A DNA stretch of 49,128 nt from Spirochaetia bacterium (GTDB taxonomy: Bacteria; Spirochaetota; UBA4802; UBA5550): assembly GCA_009885955.1 (NCBI GenBank), contig VFJS01000060.1, positions 1-49,128 of the forward strand, in the 5' to 3' direction. The number at the start of each line of letters is the position of its first letter. Position 1 is the stretch's first letter. The notes below the pieces were generated by a model. It saw only the letters and a list, made by a program, of their open reading frames with translations. It was not told where the DNA came from and did not search any database. Of the stretch, positions 25,401-33,817 are shown in pieces. Made by a program: the position numbers and the translations under genes.

Positions 25401-25703
25401 TCCGCCTCCGCCGAAGATCCTGATATATTCCGCCCCCTTATCTTTCAGGAGGTCTCTCACATATTTGAAGAATTCCATGTGACCGCCCTGGTAGGAGCTC
25501 AGGCAAATCGCCTGCACGCCTTCCTGAATTGCGGTGAAGACGATCTCCCTGGCTGACCTGTTATGGCCCAGATGGATTACCTCTGCCCCGGCCTGCTGAA
25601 GGAGCCTGCGGATAATGTTTATGGATGCATCGTGCCCGTCGAAAAGGGTTGTGGCGGTTATGAACCTGAGGATTTTATTGTCGCTATCCTTATTTGCTGT
25701 CAT
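22464..25703 (-). CDS. icmF: Fused isobutyryl-CoA mutase IcmF
   Basis: The product has 1079 residues, normal for IcmF. It interconverts isobutyryl-CoA and n-butyryl-CoA using adenosylcobalamin. The N-terminal B12-binding domain has F-D-G-H-D-A-S-I-N (H24 as the lower cobalt ligand) and L-G-H-N-R-S. A MeaI-type G-protein chaperone domain has P-loop G-T-G-G-S-G-K-S-S (205-213), N-K-F-D and D-P-T-R-K-K-T-G-G-A-L-L-G-D. The C-terminal two thirds are the mutase substrate domain with G-P-A-P-V-M-L-A-F-F and G-Y-H-I-A-E-A-G-A. Related fused mutases can act on other acyl-CoAs, and I did not assign substrate specificity. It converges with the Nudix gene and has a tandem repeat upstream. Confidence 0.95.
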   Translation of the reverse strand: MTANKDSDNKILRFITATTLFDGHDASINIIRRLLQQAGAEVIHLGHNRSAREIVFTAIQEGVQAICLSSYQGGHMEFFKYVRDLLKDKGAEYIRIFGGGGGVIVPDEIRKLEAYGITKIYSPEDGQRMGLMGIIDDMMKKTGEVEMPPLPDNWMEKLRERDDFVITQLISIAEKEYKDKKVVYSTIGKEIRAMNENTPVLGITGTGGSGKSSLEDEFMRRFQDFYPERRIAVLAIDPTRKKTGGALLGDRLRMNFISPENIYMRSLATRTSKTELTIAIKDSIAILKAAGFDLIIVETPGIGQGDTGITEYCDVSLYVMTSEFGSPTQLEKIDMLDFADIIVINKFDHKRSLDTLRDVRVQYRRNHNAFDLPDHELPILGTVASNFNDQGLNVFFQLVMNTMKKKGAIDWETPELETYSPRDSSRLAIIPTEREYYLGEISKTVRDYHKKTDSEAEHVRKFESLKTAGEFLSGTEYNVKLSEADSKIDHEIKNLIKKWDTMKVEYSGEQVVTRVRDREIKNDLYFESMSKLKIPKVVLPDYRNLSDIVRWMRRENIPGHFPYTCGVFPFRREGEDPKRQFAGEGTPEKTNRRFHYLSEHDDAKRLSTAFDSLTLYGHDPSEEPDIFGKIGESGVSICTLDDVKKLYKGFDLCSPRTSISMTINGPAPVMLAFFFNAAIDQQADRFKAETGRDPDSGEREKLKKDVLKNIRGTIQADILKEDQGQNSCIFSTEFGLKMMGDIQQYFIDNDVQNFYSVSISGYHIAEAGANPITQLALTLSNAFTYVEYYLSRGMKIDEFAPNLSFFFSSGMDPEYNVLIRVARRIWAIAMKYKYGANEQSQRLKCHIQTSGRSLHAQEIQFNDIRTTLQALMALNDNCNSLHTNSYDEAITTPTEESVRRAMAIQLIISKEYGIFKNQNSLQGSFIINRVTDIVEEAVLKEFDSISQRGGVLGAMESHYQRGKIQDESLYYEFKKDSGEYPIIGVNTFMNPGAMSESYERPPTTLSRAGKNEKLAQYRNLIKYQKAHKKEAEAAFKTLKETALSGGNIFAELMNTARYASLGQITRLLYQVGGKYRRNM

Positions 25704-25774
25704 GGGGGAACCTTCTTGTTATCTTCAGATTTTTTTCCGGGTTTCTTGAATAATCTGCCCGGGGTGCTCATGGG

Positions 25775-25939
25775 ATCCGGAAAATGCTGCTCAGAGCACT
25801 TTGTTGGACCCAGAAAATGATGCTCAGAGCACTTTGTTGGAACCAGAAAATGCTGCTCAGAGCACTTTGCTGGACCAAGAAAATGTTGCTCAGAGTACTT
25901 TGCTGAACCAAGAAAATGCTGCTCAGAGTACTTTGCTTA
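25775..25939. repeat. Five tandem copies of a 33-bp repeat
   Basis: There are five contiguous 33-bp units (25775, 25808, 25841, 25874, 25907), differing at a few positions. Each contains TGCTC-A-GAGCA or a close variant, an 11-bp palindrome. The array lies 70-235 bp upstream of the icmF start. The unit length is a multiple of three, and a frame stays open through the array on each strand, but neither has a start codon with a ribosome binding site. It may be an iterated operator or a remnant of a repetitive gene. Confidence 0.9.
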
Positions 25940-26061
25940 CGCCTAAATTTTTACATATACATAATATTTACAAATAGTAATTATTTATAAAATATCTATT
26001 TTGTCAAGTATATATCTATGAAATTTTGTCTCATAACAGATTTTTGGGATACTGATAAATT

Positions 26062-26104
26062 ACGAAAATTATAAAAAATTATAAAAAATTATAAAAAATT
26101 TTTA
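26062..26104. repeat. Short AT-rich tandem repeat
   Basis: About four copies of a 10-bp unit (AATTATAAAA-like) lie just downstream of the histidine kinase stop. The minus-strand poly-T character could aid transcript ending, but there is no clear stem. Confidence 0.6.
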
Positions 26105-26121
26105 TGAAGAAACAAACTACA

Positions 26122-28593
26122 TCACTTCTCAAATTCCAATACTATTCTTGTTCCATTTTCACGTTCAATCCGGATATTTCCATTTAACTGGTTTGTCATC
26201 ATTGCTATAAGCTCCAGTCCAAAACCGGTTGAATTTTCAAAGTTAATTGAAGGCGGCAATCCAATCCCATTGTCCTGAACCACAAAAGAAGCAGTGCTGC
26301 CATTTCGCAAAGATGCCTCAACAACAATCAATCCGTCACTTCGCCCGACAAATGCGTATTTCATAATATTGGTTAAAATTTCATTTATTGCAATTCCGAT
26401 GGTTTGAAGCCGTTTTGTGTCTAAAATAAAGTCATCAATTTTTTTTATAATTTTTACCGACTTACTGTTCGGGAAATTTGCAAGTATCTCATCAATCAGG
26501 GAAGCGACATAGTCCATTACAGAAATATTTTGAACATCTGCAGACTTGTACAATTTATCATATAACACTGCCATGCTCTGTACACGGCTCCCTGCGTCAT
26601 GTAATGCTGCTATGGCAGCCGGGTCAGTTAAAATCTGGGACTGAATGTTTAAAAGGGAATAAATGATATTCATATTATTTTTAATTCTGTGGTGGACTTC
26701 TTTGAGGATGATTTCTTTTTCTGACAGGAGCGTTCTGATTTTGTTTTCGGCAAGCTTCCTGTCTGTGACATCATCAAAGGTAACGGCAAATCGCCCCCTC
26801 AGCAGACTGAAAACAACTCCTTCAAAATATTTATTATTCAGTTCAGAGAATTGTTCATACTGTTTCGGTTTGCCCGTGATGGCTACCTCACCGAAACTAT
26901 CCAGCCATTTTTTTAATTCTGCCGGCGGTAACATAACACTTGCCCGTTTACCGGTAATATCTTCTTTCCGGACATTCAGGTTTCGCACATAAGACCTGTT
27001 CACATCCAGAGTAATATAGTCGATTGGCATTCCTTGTTCATCTAAAATAAATTCCTGGATACTGCAGGCCGGCAGCATTTCTGAAAACAGGCTTGTAAAT
27101 TGTTCCTCTACAAGTTTCCGTTCAGTAATATCATTGAATACTGTGATTACAGCAGGTTTGTCATCGTAAAGGCAATTCATCGCCACAACTTCCGCATCGA
27201 ATACAGTACCATTGAATTGTAGCAGCTTTTCTTCAATTAAGGGGGCGGTGATTTCTTCTCGAGATGTCAGCTGCTGAAACCGGTCGGTTACTATATTGCG
27301 ATAATCAGGGTGAATCCGCTCAACTATTGGTGTTGTAATGAGATCTTCAGGAGTGTTGAACCCAAAGAGTTTTGCGCTGGACTTATTTGCCAATAGTATC
27401 TTCCCATCCCTATGAACCAGTACTCCAACAGGTAAAACATCTATTAATGTTCGATATTTCTCTTCGCTTTTTTTCAGGGCATCTTCCCGCATTGACAAAG
27501 CTTCAAGCAGATGGTTGAAGCCCCCGATGAGCTGGCCCACTTCGTCCTGTTTAACAACGGGCAGGGGAATTACCGGCAGGTTTGATTCCGATATCGTACT
27601 TAACGTTTTTAAGGTATTAAACACAGGTGAAAGCTGGCGTTTCAATAACCACCAGACCAGACCGCCTGCCAGAAGAGTCAGAATGACTGCGGCAAGATAC
27701 ATGCGATTCTGCATGGCCTGGACAGGAGCAAATGCCTCTTTCACAGGAATTCTTGCTACAATTATCCAGCCTGCAGCGGGGATCTGTTTCGCAGACGATA
27801 ACACTTCCTGGCCGCGTGAATCCACGATTCTGCCGGAACCCTCGAAACCCTGCAGGTAACGGTCCATTAAGGGATTGATTCCGGGTGCTGGTATGGGCTG
27901 CATGATGCGGCTCTTATCTGAGGCGGTGACAATCAGCTTGTGCTGCGGTGCAATCAGGATATACCCACCCGACTTGCCATAACGGTTATCTGTGATCTTA
28001 TCCAGGAAATTCGGTTTGCTCAGGTCTATTACTCCCGCTAAGGTACCGGTAATTATACCTGCTGCATCGCGTATAGGTGCTGCTATGGAGACAACCGGAG
28101 AAAGGAGCAGCTTGCCTATAACCGGTTTACTGATTGTGGTATTACCCATCTTGAGTGCGCTGAATATGTGATCTCTTTCTATAAAATTGACACCTCTGCG
28201 GTTAGCCGAGAGTGGAATTGAGGCTATGGCAGTGCCGTCAATTCCAGTGATAAAGGCTCCGCCGTTAAACATAAAACCGAGAGATAGATGATCTTCAAGT
28301 AACGTCTGCATTAATGCAGCATTTCCCAGAATGGCCGGAATTATTTTTAACGCAGTTTTTTCCAGCAATTCCATCCTGTCATTTAATTCTGTATTGATGT
28401 CTGATGCTATGATGGAAACAGTCGTAAACTGTTGTTCGTGCAGCAGTTGTGTTATGTCCTCACGAAGCATCCTGCTGGCGAAGGACGTTAAGGACCAGAT
28501 GCTGGCCAGGAAAATGGTCAGGGTGAAAAGAGTCACTTTTGACTTTAGCGACCAATGGTGAAAGTAATGAGTTTTCATAAAATTCCTTTTCAC
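26122..28593 (-). CDS. Cache/PAS sensor histidine kinase (HisKA_2 type)
   Basis: The product has 823 residues. TM1 (about 15-36) and TM2 (about 296-316) enclose a large extracytoplasmic dCache-like domain. A HAMP-like linker and two PAS domains (about 375-490 and 500-615) follow. The phosphoacceptor His is in L-K-E-V-H-H-R-I-K-N-N-M-N (about 634), the HisKA_2 signature, with N box N-E-I-L-T-N, G1 D-N-G-I-G-L-P and G2 T-G-F-G-L-E-L in the ATPase domain. No response regulator is adjacent, so it is an orphan kinase. Cache domains usually bind small organic ligands. Confidence 0.92.
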   Translation of the reverse strand: MKRNFMKTHYFHHWSLKSKVTLFTLTIFLASIWSLTSFASRMLREDITQLLHEQQFTTVSIIASDINTELNDRMELLEKTALKIIPAILGNAALMQTLLEDHLSLGFMFNGGAFITGIDGTAIASIPLSANRRGVNFIERDHIFSALKMGNTTISKPVIGKLLLSPVVSIAAPIRDAAGIITGTLAGVIDLSKPNFLDKITDNRYGKSGGYILIAPQHKLIVTASDKSRIMQPIPAPGINPLMDRYLQGFEGSGRIVDSRGQEVLSSAKQIPAAGWIIVARIPVKEAFAPVQAMQNRMYLAAVILTLLAGGLVWWLLKRQLSPVFNTLKTLSTISESNLPVIPLPVVKQDEVGQLIGGFNHLLEALSMREDALKKSEEKYRTLIDVLPVGVLVHRDGKILLANKSSAKLFGFNTPEDLITTPIVERIHPDYRNIVTDRFQQLTSREEITAPLIEEKLLQFNGTVFDAEVVAMNCLYDDKPAVITVFNDITERKLVEEQFTSLFSEMLPACSIQEFILDEQGMPIDYITLDVNRSYVRNLNVRKEDITGKRASVMLPPAELKKWLDSFGEVAITGKPKQYEQFSELNNKYFEGVVFSLLRGRFAVTFDDVTDRKLAENKIRTLLSEKEIILKEVHHRIKNNMNIIYSLLNIQSQILTDPAAIAALHDAGSRVQSMAVLYDKLYKSADVQNISVMDYVASLIDEILANFPNSKSVKIIKKIDDFILDTKRLQTIGIAINEILTNIMKYAFVGRSDGLIVVEASLRNGSTASFVVQDNGIGLPPSINFENSTGFGLELIAMMTNQLNGNIRIERENGTRIVLEFEK

Positions 28594-28715
28594 TTGACCT
28601 ATCCGTGGACTGCTTAAAAAAAAGCACGATGATTTTCACTGATTCCTGCCGGATTATAGTCTGATAGCAGCATAGAGTAAAGAAAAAATCAACTTTAAAT
28701 CTTATATAACCCTTT

Positions 28716-29546
28716 CTATTTAATATGATTCTTCATCATCGAATAGAGGCAGGCAATCACCTTTGACTGGATCTGAAACTTATTATCTATCATTACATTG
28801 AAGGAGACTATCAGGATGATCTCATTATTCTCCATGTCCAGGTAGACATCAATTGGATCTTCGCCGCCGAGGGCTTTTTTGAGACTGGCTTTCAGATGTG
28901 AAAATGTTTTATCCAGATTTTCCGGCAGGCTCTTCAGCCTGATCTTCACATTCTGCACTATCTCGTTCCCGCTGCCGTAGTCGATTATCGGTTTGTCCAG
29001 CAGTATTTTGTTGGGAAGCTTTATGATATTATTGTCAGGGCTGTCGCGCTTGATGCTCAGAGTAGTGAAGAAGGTGCCGATCCTTACGATGGTCCCCTTT
29101 ACCTCGCCGTGCACAATGTAGTCTCCGATTCTGAAAGGTTTCTTTGCTATGATTATAAACCATACAAAGTAGGATATGAGTATATCCTTCAGGGCAAGTG
29201 CAAGGCCGGTTGCTATGAATCCGATGAACAGGGTTATGCTGTTGACTGAGAGCCCCAGCCTTGACATTATGATGGCTATCACGATAATGTGTATCAGTGT
29301 CTTGTAAATTTTTGTTATGAATATCCTCTGTTCAATGTCAATTTCGTCCCGGAAAAAGCGGAAGACCCTGTTCTCCGTGAATTTTATGACAATATTCGCG
29401 ATGAGCAGAAGTATGAGGGCTATGAGAATTACCTGGGACCCCTTGACAAAGGAATCGGGTATGGGGAGATGGCCGTATTTACTTAAGAATATTACCACCA
29501 GATATATAATCAGCAGGAGCAGCAGAATGAATATCCTTCTGTTCAT
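28716..29546 (-). CDS. MscS-family mechanosensitive channel
   Basis: The product has 276 residues from the ATG at 29546, preceded by AAAGGAGAGG. A longer start at 29585 would overlap mutS2 by 4 bp, which is possible, but its ribosome binding site is poor. Three membrane helices lie at about 4-26, 35-55 and 80-140, with the pore-lining helix containing G-F-I-A-T-G-L-A-L-A-L-K. The beta domain has P-F-R-I-G-D-Y-I and G-T-I-V-R-I-G-T-F-F-T-T-L, both typical of MscS. It would release solutes on hypo-osmotic shock. It probably shares a transcript with mutS2. Confidence 0.92.
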   Translation of the reverse strand: MNRRIFILLLLLIIYLVVIFLSKYGHLPIPDSFVKGSQVILIALILLLIANIVIKFTENRVFRFFRDEIDIEQRIFITKIYKTLIHIIVIAIIMSRLGLSVNSITLFIGFIATGLALALKDILISYFVWFIIIAKKPFRIGDYIVHGEVKGTIVRIGTFFTTLSIKRDSPDNNIIKLPNKILLDKPIIDYGSGNEIVQNVKIRLKSLPENLDKTFSHLKASLKKALGGEDPIDVYLDMENNEIILIVSFNVMIDNKFQIQSKVIACLYSMMKNHIK

Positions 29547-29581
29547 AAACCTCTCCTTTTTTCTTCTTTCAATTTTCGGCG

Positions 29582-31996
29582 TCATATCCTCAGCCTTACA
29601 ATAGTCACTCCATCCTGGCCTTCGCCCTGGTTTCCCGGCCTGAATCCATCGGAATAGGGGGACATCTTCAGATTTTCCCTGACCGCTTCTTTCAGGGCGC
29701 CTGTGCCATGGCCATGGATGACAACGACCGGGCTTATTCCCTGGCGCATCATCCTGTCAAAGGAGTCCTCCATGTGCTTTAGCGCGCCTGATACCTGCAT
29801 TCCCCTGAGGTCTACGGTGTTGTAGCTGGTCTGGAAAGCCGGCCCGATCTCATCATTATGGATAACGGGAAGTTCATTTTTTGCAATGATTTTTTTTTCT
29901 TTCCCGGCGGTTTTTTTCAAGGGCCCCGAGGAGAGCAGTTCATTAAGCCTGAACCTGGCCCGGTAGGATCCGCCGAAATGGATATGTGCCATGGTCCCCG
30001 AGGCATCGATGCTCTCCACAACCCCGTATATCTCCAGTGCCGGAACAAAGACTTTCATGCCAGGTTCAGCATCACCTTGGTCAATGGGGGAGAGCCCTCC
30101 GGGATTCACCGCTCCGATGTCCTTTTTTATTTTTCCGGTAACGTCTTTCTGAATTTCGATGATCTCTTTCTGCACATCGCCCAGCTGTTTCATGCCGGCC
30201 TGCCGTATCTCCATCATCTTCCCTGCAAGGTCTTTCCGGTATTCCTTCAGCTCGTCAAGGAATTCCATCCCCCTTTCCATTTTTATCTCCTGGATCATCC
30301 TGTTGAGGCCGTCCTCTTTTTTTCTGAGTATTGCCTTTTCAGTGTCCAGGTCTTTCTTCATGGAATCCGTTAATTTTTTTTCTTCCTCAATTTCCTGCCG
30401 GCGGCGCTGGATTTCCTCGAGCATGGCCTCGGTGTTTCCCTCGATTCCGCTGATGAGCTCCCGCGCCCTTGATATGACGCCGCTGCTCAGACCGCAGAGC
30501 CCCGCTATCTCCAATGCGTAGCTTACGCCCGGATAGCCGGTGACGAGCTCATAGGTGGGCTTGAGCGTGTCCAGGTTAAAGAAGACCGACGCATTCATGT
30601 ATCCCGGGTCTGCAGCGGCCATCTCCTTTAACGAGGAGTAGTGGGTCGTTACGGCCATCCTGCACTCTGTCTTCATGAGCTCCTCGATGATTGCCCTGGC
30701 AAGGGCAGCGCCCTGGCCGGGGCTTGTGCCCACGATGATCTCGTCAATGAGTATGAGCGAGTCGTTCCCCGCGCCGGAAAGGATTTCATTGATCACCATG
30801 ATCTGTCCTGAGAACGTGGACAGGGACATGGCCATGTTCTGGTCGTCGCCGATGTCGGCAAAGATTCTGCCGAATATTCCAAGGCTTGAATCCGGTGCAG
30901 CGGGAATGTGAAGGCCGTGGGCGGCAAGGAGGGAAATGAGCCCCATGGTTTTGAGGAGTACGGTTTTTCCTCCGGTATTGGCTCCGGATATGATGAGGCA
31001 GTTGTAGCCGATGCCCAGTTCTATGTCATTTTCCACGACGGCGCCCTTTTTCATCAGATGGAGTAGCGGGTGCCTGGCCTTCATGAGTTTCAGGTGGGGA
31101 ACCGGTGTGATTCCGGGCTCGCATCCGTCGTAATCGATGCTCAGCCTGGCTGCAGCGGTGAGAAAGTCAAGGCGGGCAATGGCAGCAAGGTTCTCCATCA
31201 ACCTGCCGGAATCCTTTCCAATTTCCCTCGAGAGCATAGCAAGGATGATGTTCACCTCGTTCTGAAGCTCAAGCTGGAGCGTTATAAACCTGTTGTTGAG
31301 CCCCCTTACCTGGTCAGGCTCAATATAGGTGGTGGCACCGCTGGCCGATATGCTGTGAACAGTCCCTTTTATCCTCTCCTTCATTGATGTCTTGACAGGG
31401 AGCACATGCCGCTGGTTGAAGGTGGTGAACATCTTTTCTTGAAGTATCTCTGCCATGTACCTGCCGTTCATCAGCCTGGTCATCGTTTTTTCGCATTCCA
31501 GCCGTGCGGCATATATTTTTTCCCCGAGCTGTTTCAGGACAGGGTACTTTTCCGTGTTCAGCTCACTGCTTTCGGTGATTGATGAAAGGAGGAGGTCTCC
31601 ACTCTCTTTAAGAGAGTCAATATTCACGAGTTCCCCGCCGATTGCCGGATATGCAGCTTTGCATCCATTCAGGAATTTTATAATCCCCCGGGAAGCCAGG
31701 ATGAACCGCCTGATGACCGCAAGCTCCTGAAGGTCAAGGGCAGATCCCTTCATGGCCCTGCCGGCCAGGGCGCTGATGTCGGTGATGCCGGCGAAGTCCA
31801 TGGACTCGCCCTTCAGGAGGAGCTCTTTCAGCTGGGAGATTTTTTTCATCCTGATTTTTATCTCATCATGGGGGAGAGGCTCTATGGATGCGGCCTCCGC
31901 GGCACCCGGTTCCGATGAACAGCGGGTTTTGAGATGCGCCAGCACGCCGTCCCATTCAAGAATTTCAAGGACATGGCGGGATATGAGGCTATTCAT
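29582..31996 (-). CDS. mutS2: MutS2 (RqcU-type) ATPase with SMR endonuclease domain
   Basis: The product has 804 residues, normal for MutS2. It has the MutS core and lever (about 1-320), an ATPase with Walker A G-A-N-T-G-G-K-T (338-345) and Walker B L-I-L-I-D-E-I, a long charged coiled coil (about 510-610), and a C-terminal SMR domain from about 728 with V-D-L-R-G-M and H-G-H-G-T-G. The loop after Walker B reads V-G-T-S-P where MutS2 usually has A-G-T-D-P. MutS2 acts on branched DNA and, in Bacillus, splits collided ribosomes. Its start overlaps the stop of the kinase remnant on the same strand. Confidence 0.95.
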   Translation of the reverse strand: MNSLISRHVLEILEWDGVLAHLKTRCSSEPGAAEAASIEPLPHDEIKIRMKKISQLKELLLKGESMDFAGITDISALAGRAMKGSALDLQELAVIRRFILASRGIIKFLNGCKAAYPAIGGELVNIDSLKESGDLLLSSITESSELNTEKYPVLKQLGEKIYAARLECEKTMTRLMNGRYMAEILQEKMFTTFNQRHVLPVKTSMKERIKGTVHSISASGATTYIEPDQVRGLNNRFITLQLELQNEVNIILAMLSREIGKDSGRLMENLAAIARLDFLTAAARLSIDYDGCEPGITPVPHLKLMKARHPLLHLMKKGAVVENDIELGIGYNCLIISGANTGGKTVLLKTMGLISLLAAHGLHIPAAPDSSLGIFGRIFADIGDDQNMAMSLSTFSGQIMVINEILSGAGNDSLILIDEIIVGTSPGQGAALARAIIEELMKTECRMAVTTHYSSLKEMAAADPGYMNASVFFNLDTLKPTYELVTGYPGVSYALEIAGLCGLSSGVISRARELISGIEGNTEAMLEEIQRRRQEIEEEKKLTDSMKKDLDTEKAILRKKEDGLNRMIQEIKMERGMEFLDELKEYRKDLAGKMMEIRQAGMKQLGDVQKEIIEIQKDVTGKIKKDIGAVNPGGLSPIDQGDAEPGMKVFVPALEIYGVVESIDASGTMAHIHFGGSYRARFRLNELLSSGPLKKTAGKEKKIIAKNELPVIHNDEIGPAFQTSYNTVDLRGMQVSGALKHMEDSFDRMMRQGISPVVVIHGHGTGALKEAVRENLKMSPYSDGFRPGNQGEGQDGVTIVRLRI

Positions 31997-32137
31997 TTTC
32001 CCCTGATCTCAGATGGAGCCTGACGGTTGTTCCGCTGCCGCCTTCGCCACCGGCATTTGTCTGAGAGAGGACTTCTATGGTGCCGCCGTAAGTGTCCACA
32101 AATTTTTTTATCAGGGGCATGCAGAATCCTGTACCTA
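31989..32137 (-). pseudogene. C-terminal remnant of histidine kinase ATPase domain
   Basis: On the minus strand the frame reads I-G-T-G-F-C-M-P-L-I-K-K-F-V-D-T-Y-G-G-T-I, then G-G-S-G-T-T-V-R-L-H-L, and stops at TAG 31989-31991 inside the mutS2 start. This is the G2 box and last strands of a HATPase domain, about 48 residues. Everything upstream is missing. A dispersed repeat arm (32180-32204) lies just beyond the break, and a kinase sensor without kinase domain lies beyond that at 32311. Confidence 0.8.
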
Positions 32138-32179
32138 TTCGCCGAATTTACTTATTGATGTCTAAAAAAAGAAAAATTT

Positions 32180-32204
32180 GCCACAGAGACACAGAGGCAT
32201 AGAG
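32180..32204. repeat. Single arm of dispersed 25-bp repeat
   Basis: This GCCACAGAGACACAGAGGCA-type arm lies between the two parts of the broken histidine kinase gene. No opposing arm is seen within 200 bp. It resembles the arms at 38451, 40463 and 41709. Confidence 0.9.
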
Positions 32205-32310
32205 AAATAGTAATAATATACACAGAATATAATAACAAAAATATGATAGTATGTCAAGATAAATGTTGAACCAGTACTATTGATTTTTTAATATTCAATG
32301 GTACACCTGA

Positions 32311-32967
32311 TTAATAATAGTATTCAGATTCAAAGAATTTTTTTGCCATGGATATACATAAAAATGATGAAATAATTGAACATACCATAATCATGATAAG
32401 GGAACCAATCAAGAAAGGCATATTTTTCAAAAGTTCATCATGCTTTTCACCGGCAATTACCTTATCCGGCAGTCCGAGTATAACAGAACCGAGCCTCCTG
32501 TTTCCGAATCGGTCGTTGACAGCAATAGAAAAATCATGTATCATCTCTCCTGTTTTTTCCAGGGGGTAAACTGTTTTCGCTGCCTGCCTGCCGCTGTCAG
32601 GCAGTTTTCTGCCGGGTATATCGCTCAATGCCCTGCCGGACTCATGCCTGCCTCTCCTGTCAAAGTACTGAACAATCATATTTTTATTATCAAGGACAAA
32701 GAGATAAGCATAGGCATTGTTTTTTTTCAGCCTGTTGACATAATTTATCAGCATCAGCTCATCAACGCCGATTGAATCAGCAGTAATATCCGCAAGGTCT
32801 GCCAGGTCGCTTTCAGCTTTCCGGATAATTTGGTCCTCCCTGCTGTTCATGATGCTGTTCATGTAATAGGCCGACAGGGTACCGCCGGTAAGCAGGAACA
32901 GGGCAAAGGAGATAATTGCGGACCTGACCCATAGACGGAGAATGTCGCCTGAAATGTCAAAGTTCAT
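32311..32967 (-). pseudogene. Histidine kinase sensor part, kinase domain lost
   Basis: This has 218 residues from ATG 32967, preceded by GGAGGG. TM1 (about 12-36) and TM2 (about 188-212) enclose a single extracytoplasmic sensor domain (A-Y-A-Y-L-F-V-L-D-N-K-N-M-I-V). The frame ends 7 residues after TM2, exactly where HAMP and kinase domains would begin. The ATPase tail of a kinase lies 170 bp downstream on the same strand. I read these as two ends of one gene that suffered an internal deletion of perhaps 200-300 codons. The truncated sensor may still be translated and membrane-inserted. Confidence 0.75.
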
Positions 32968-33061
32968 AAAGGGCCCTCCAAACTGAATTGGGATAATTTT
33001 ATCAGGCCGTATAAAAATGAAAGAATAAAATCTGCTTGATAATTTCATTTGTGAAAAATAT

Positions 33062-33799
33062 ATGTCAGTATATGAGAAAATGGATTTAATGAAAACAGAT
33101 AAAAGAGATATTGACGGCCCGGACGGTGCCGGGATACAAAAGATGTTCAACGAAATCGCCGGGAGCTATGACCTGCTTAACCGGATACTCAGCTTCGGCA
33201 TCGACAACAGGTGGAGGAGGAAAGGGCTGTCAATGTTTAACAGGAGGGCCCCCCTCAGGCTCCTGGACCTGGGCTGCGGAACTGGCGACCTCTCCAGGCT
33301 TTCATTCAGGTTCGGTTTCACCAGTGTGGTCGGGGCCGACTTCAGCATGGAGATGCTGCTTAAAGGAAAGCCCGGAAACAGGGATTTCAGCGGCATCTCC
33401 CTTTGCGCAGCCGACGCAGGGAGGCTGCCATTCAAGGATTCTTCGTTTACTTCGTGCTGCATCGCCTTTGCCGTCAGAAATTTTCAGGACCGCGGCGGCG
33501 CCCTGAGGGAAATATCCAGGGTCCTGGACGACAGTGGGGAGCTCATGATTATTGAATTCTCCATGCCCGGGAGCAGGCTGATACGGTTCATGTATAACAT
33601 CTACTTCTTCCATATACTCCCGGTTATTGGATGGGCAGTATCGGGCAATTACCGGGCGTACAAATACCTCCCCCAGTCCGTGGGGAAATTTCCCTCCGTG
33701 GAGGATTTTTCAGAGCTCATTCTCGGGAGCGGTTTTTCCAGGGTCCGTGCCGCCAGGCTCACCCTGGGGATTGCCCATATATACCTGGCTGTAAAATAA
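33062..33799 (+). CDS. ubiE: Demethylmenaquinone methyltransferase
   Basis: The product has 245 residues (also called menG). It performs the last step of menaquinone synthesis, C-methylation of demethylmenaquinone. Signature parts are F-N-E-I-A-G-S-Y-D-L-L-N-R-I-L-S-F-G-I-D (29-48), motif I L-L-D-L-G-C-G-T-G-D-L-S (about 67-78), A-F-A-V-R-N-F-Q-D (about 135-143) and the C-terminal Y-x-Y-L-P-Q-S-V-G-K-F-P. The menA gene follows after 18 bp, so they form an operon. It diverges from the kinase remnant. Confidence 0.94.
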   Translation: MSVYEKMDLMKTDKRDIDGPDGAGIQKMFNEIAGSYDLLNRILSFGIDNRWRRKGLSMFNRRAPLRLLDLGCGTGDLSRLSFRFGFTSVVGADFSMEMLLKGKPGNRDFSGISLCAADAGRLPFKDSSFTSCCIAFAVRNFQDRGGALREISRVLDDSGELMIIEFSMPGSRLIRFMYNIYFFHILPVIGWAVSGNYRAYKYLPQSVGKFPSVEDFSELILGSGFSRVRAARLTLGIAHIYLAVK

Positions 33800-33817
33800 A
33801 GGAAGGGGCGTCCCCGT

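Noticed and set aside
25775-25939. CRISPR array
   Set aside because: The 33-bp units are directly contiguous, with no unique spacers and no cas genes nearby.
25704-26121. Cobalamin riboswitch upstream of icmF
   Set aside because: No B12 box or matching stem arrangement; the region is occupied by tandem repeats and AT-rich DNA.
33111-33506. 131-codon frame overlapping ubiE on the same strand
   Set aside because: It is an out-of-frame reading of ubiE; the ubiE frame carries all family motifs.
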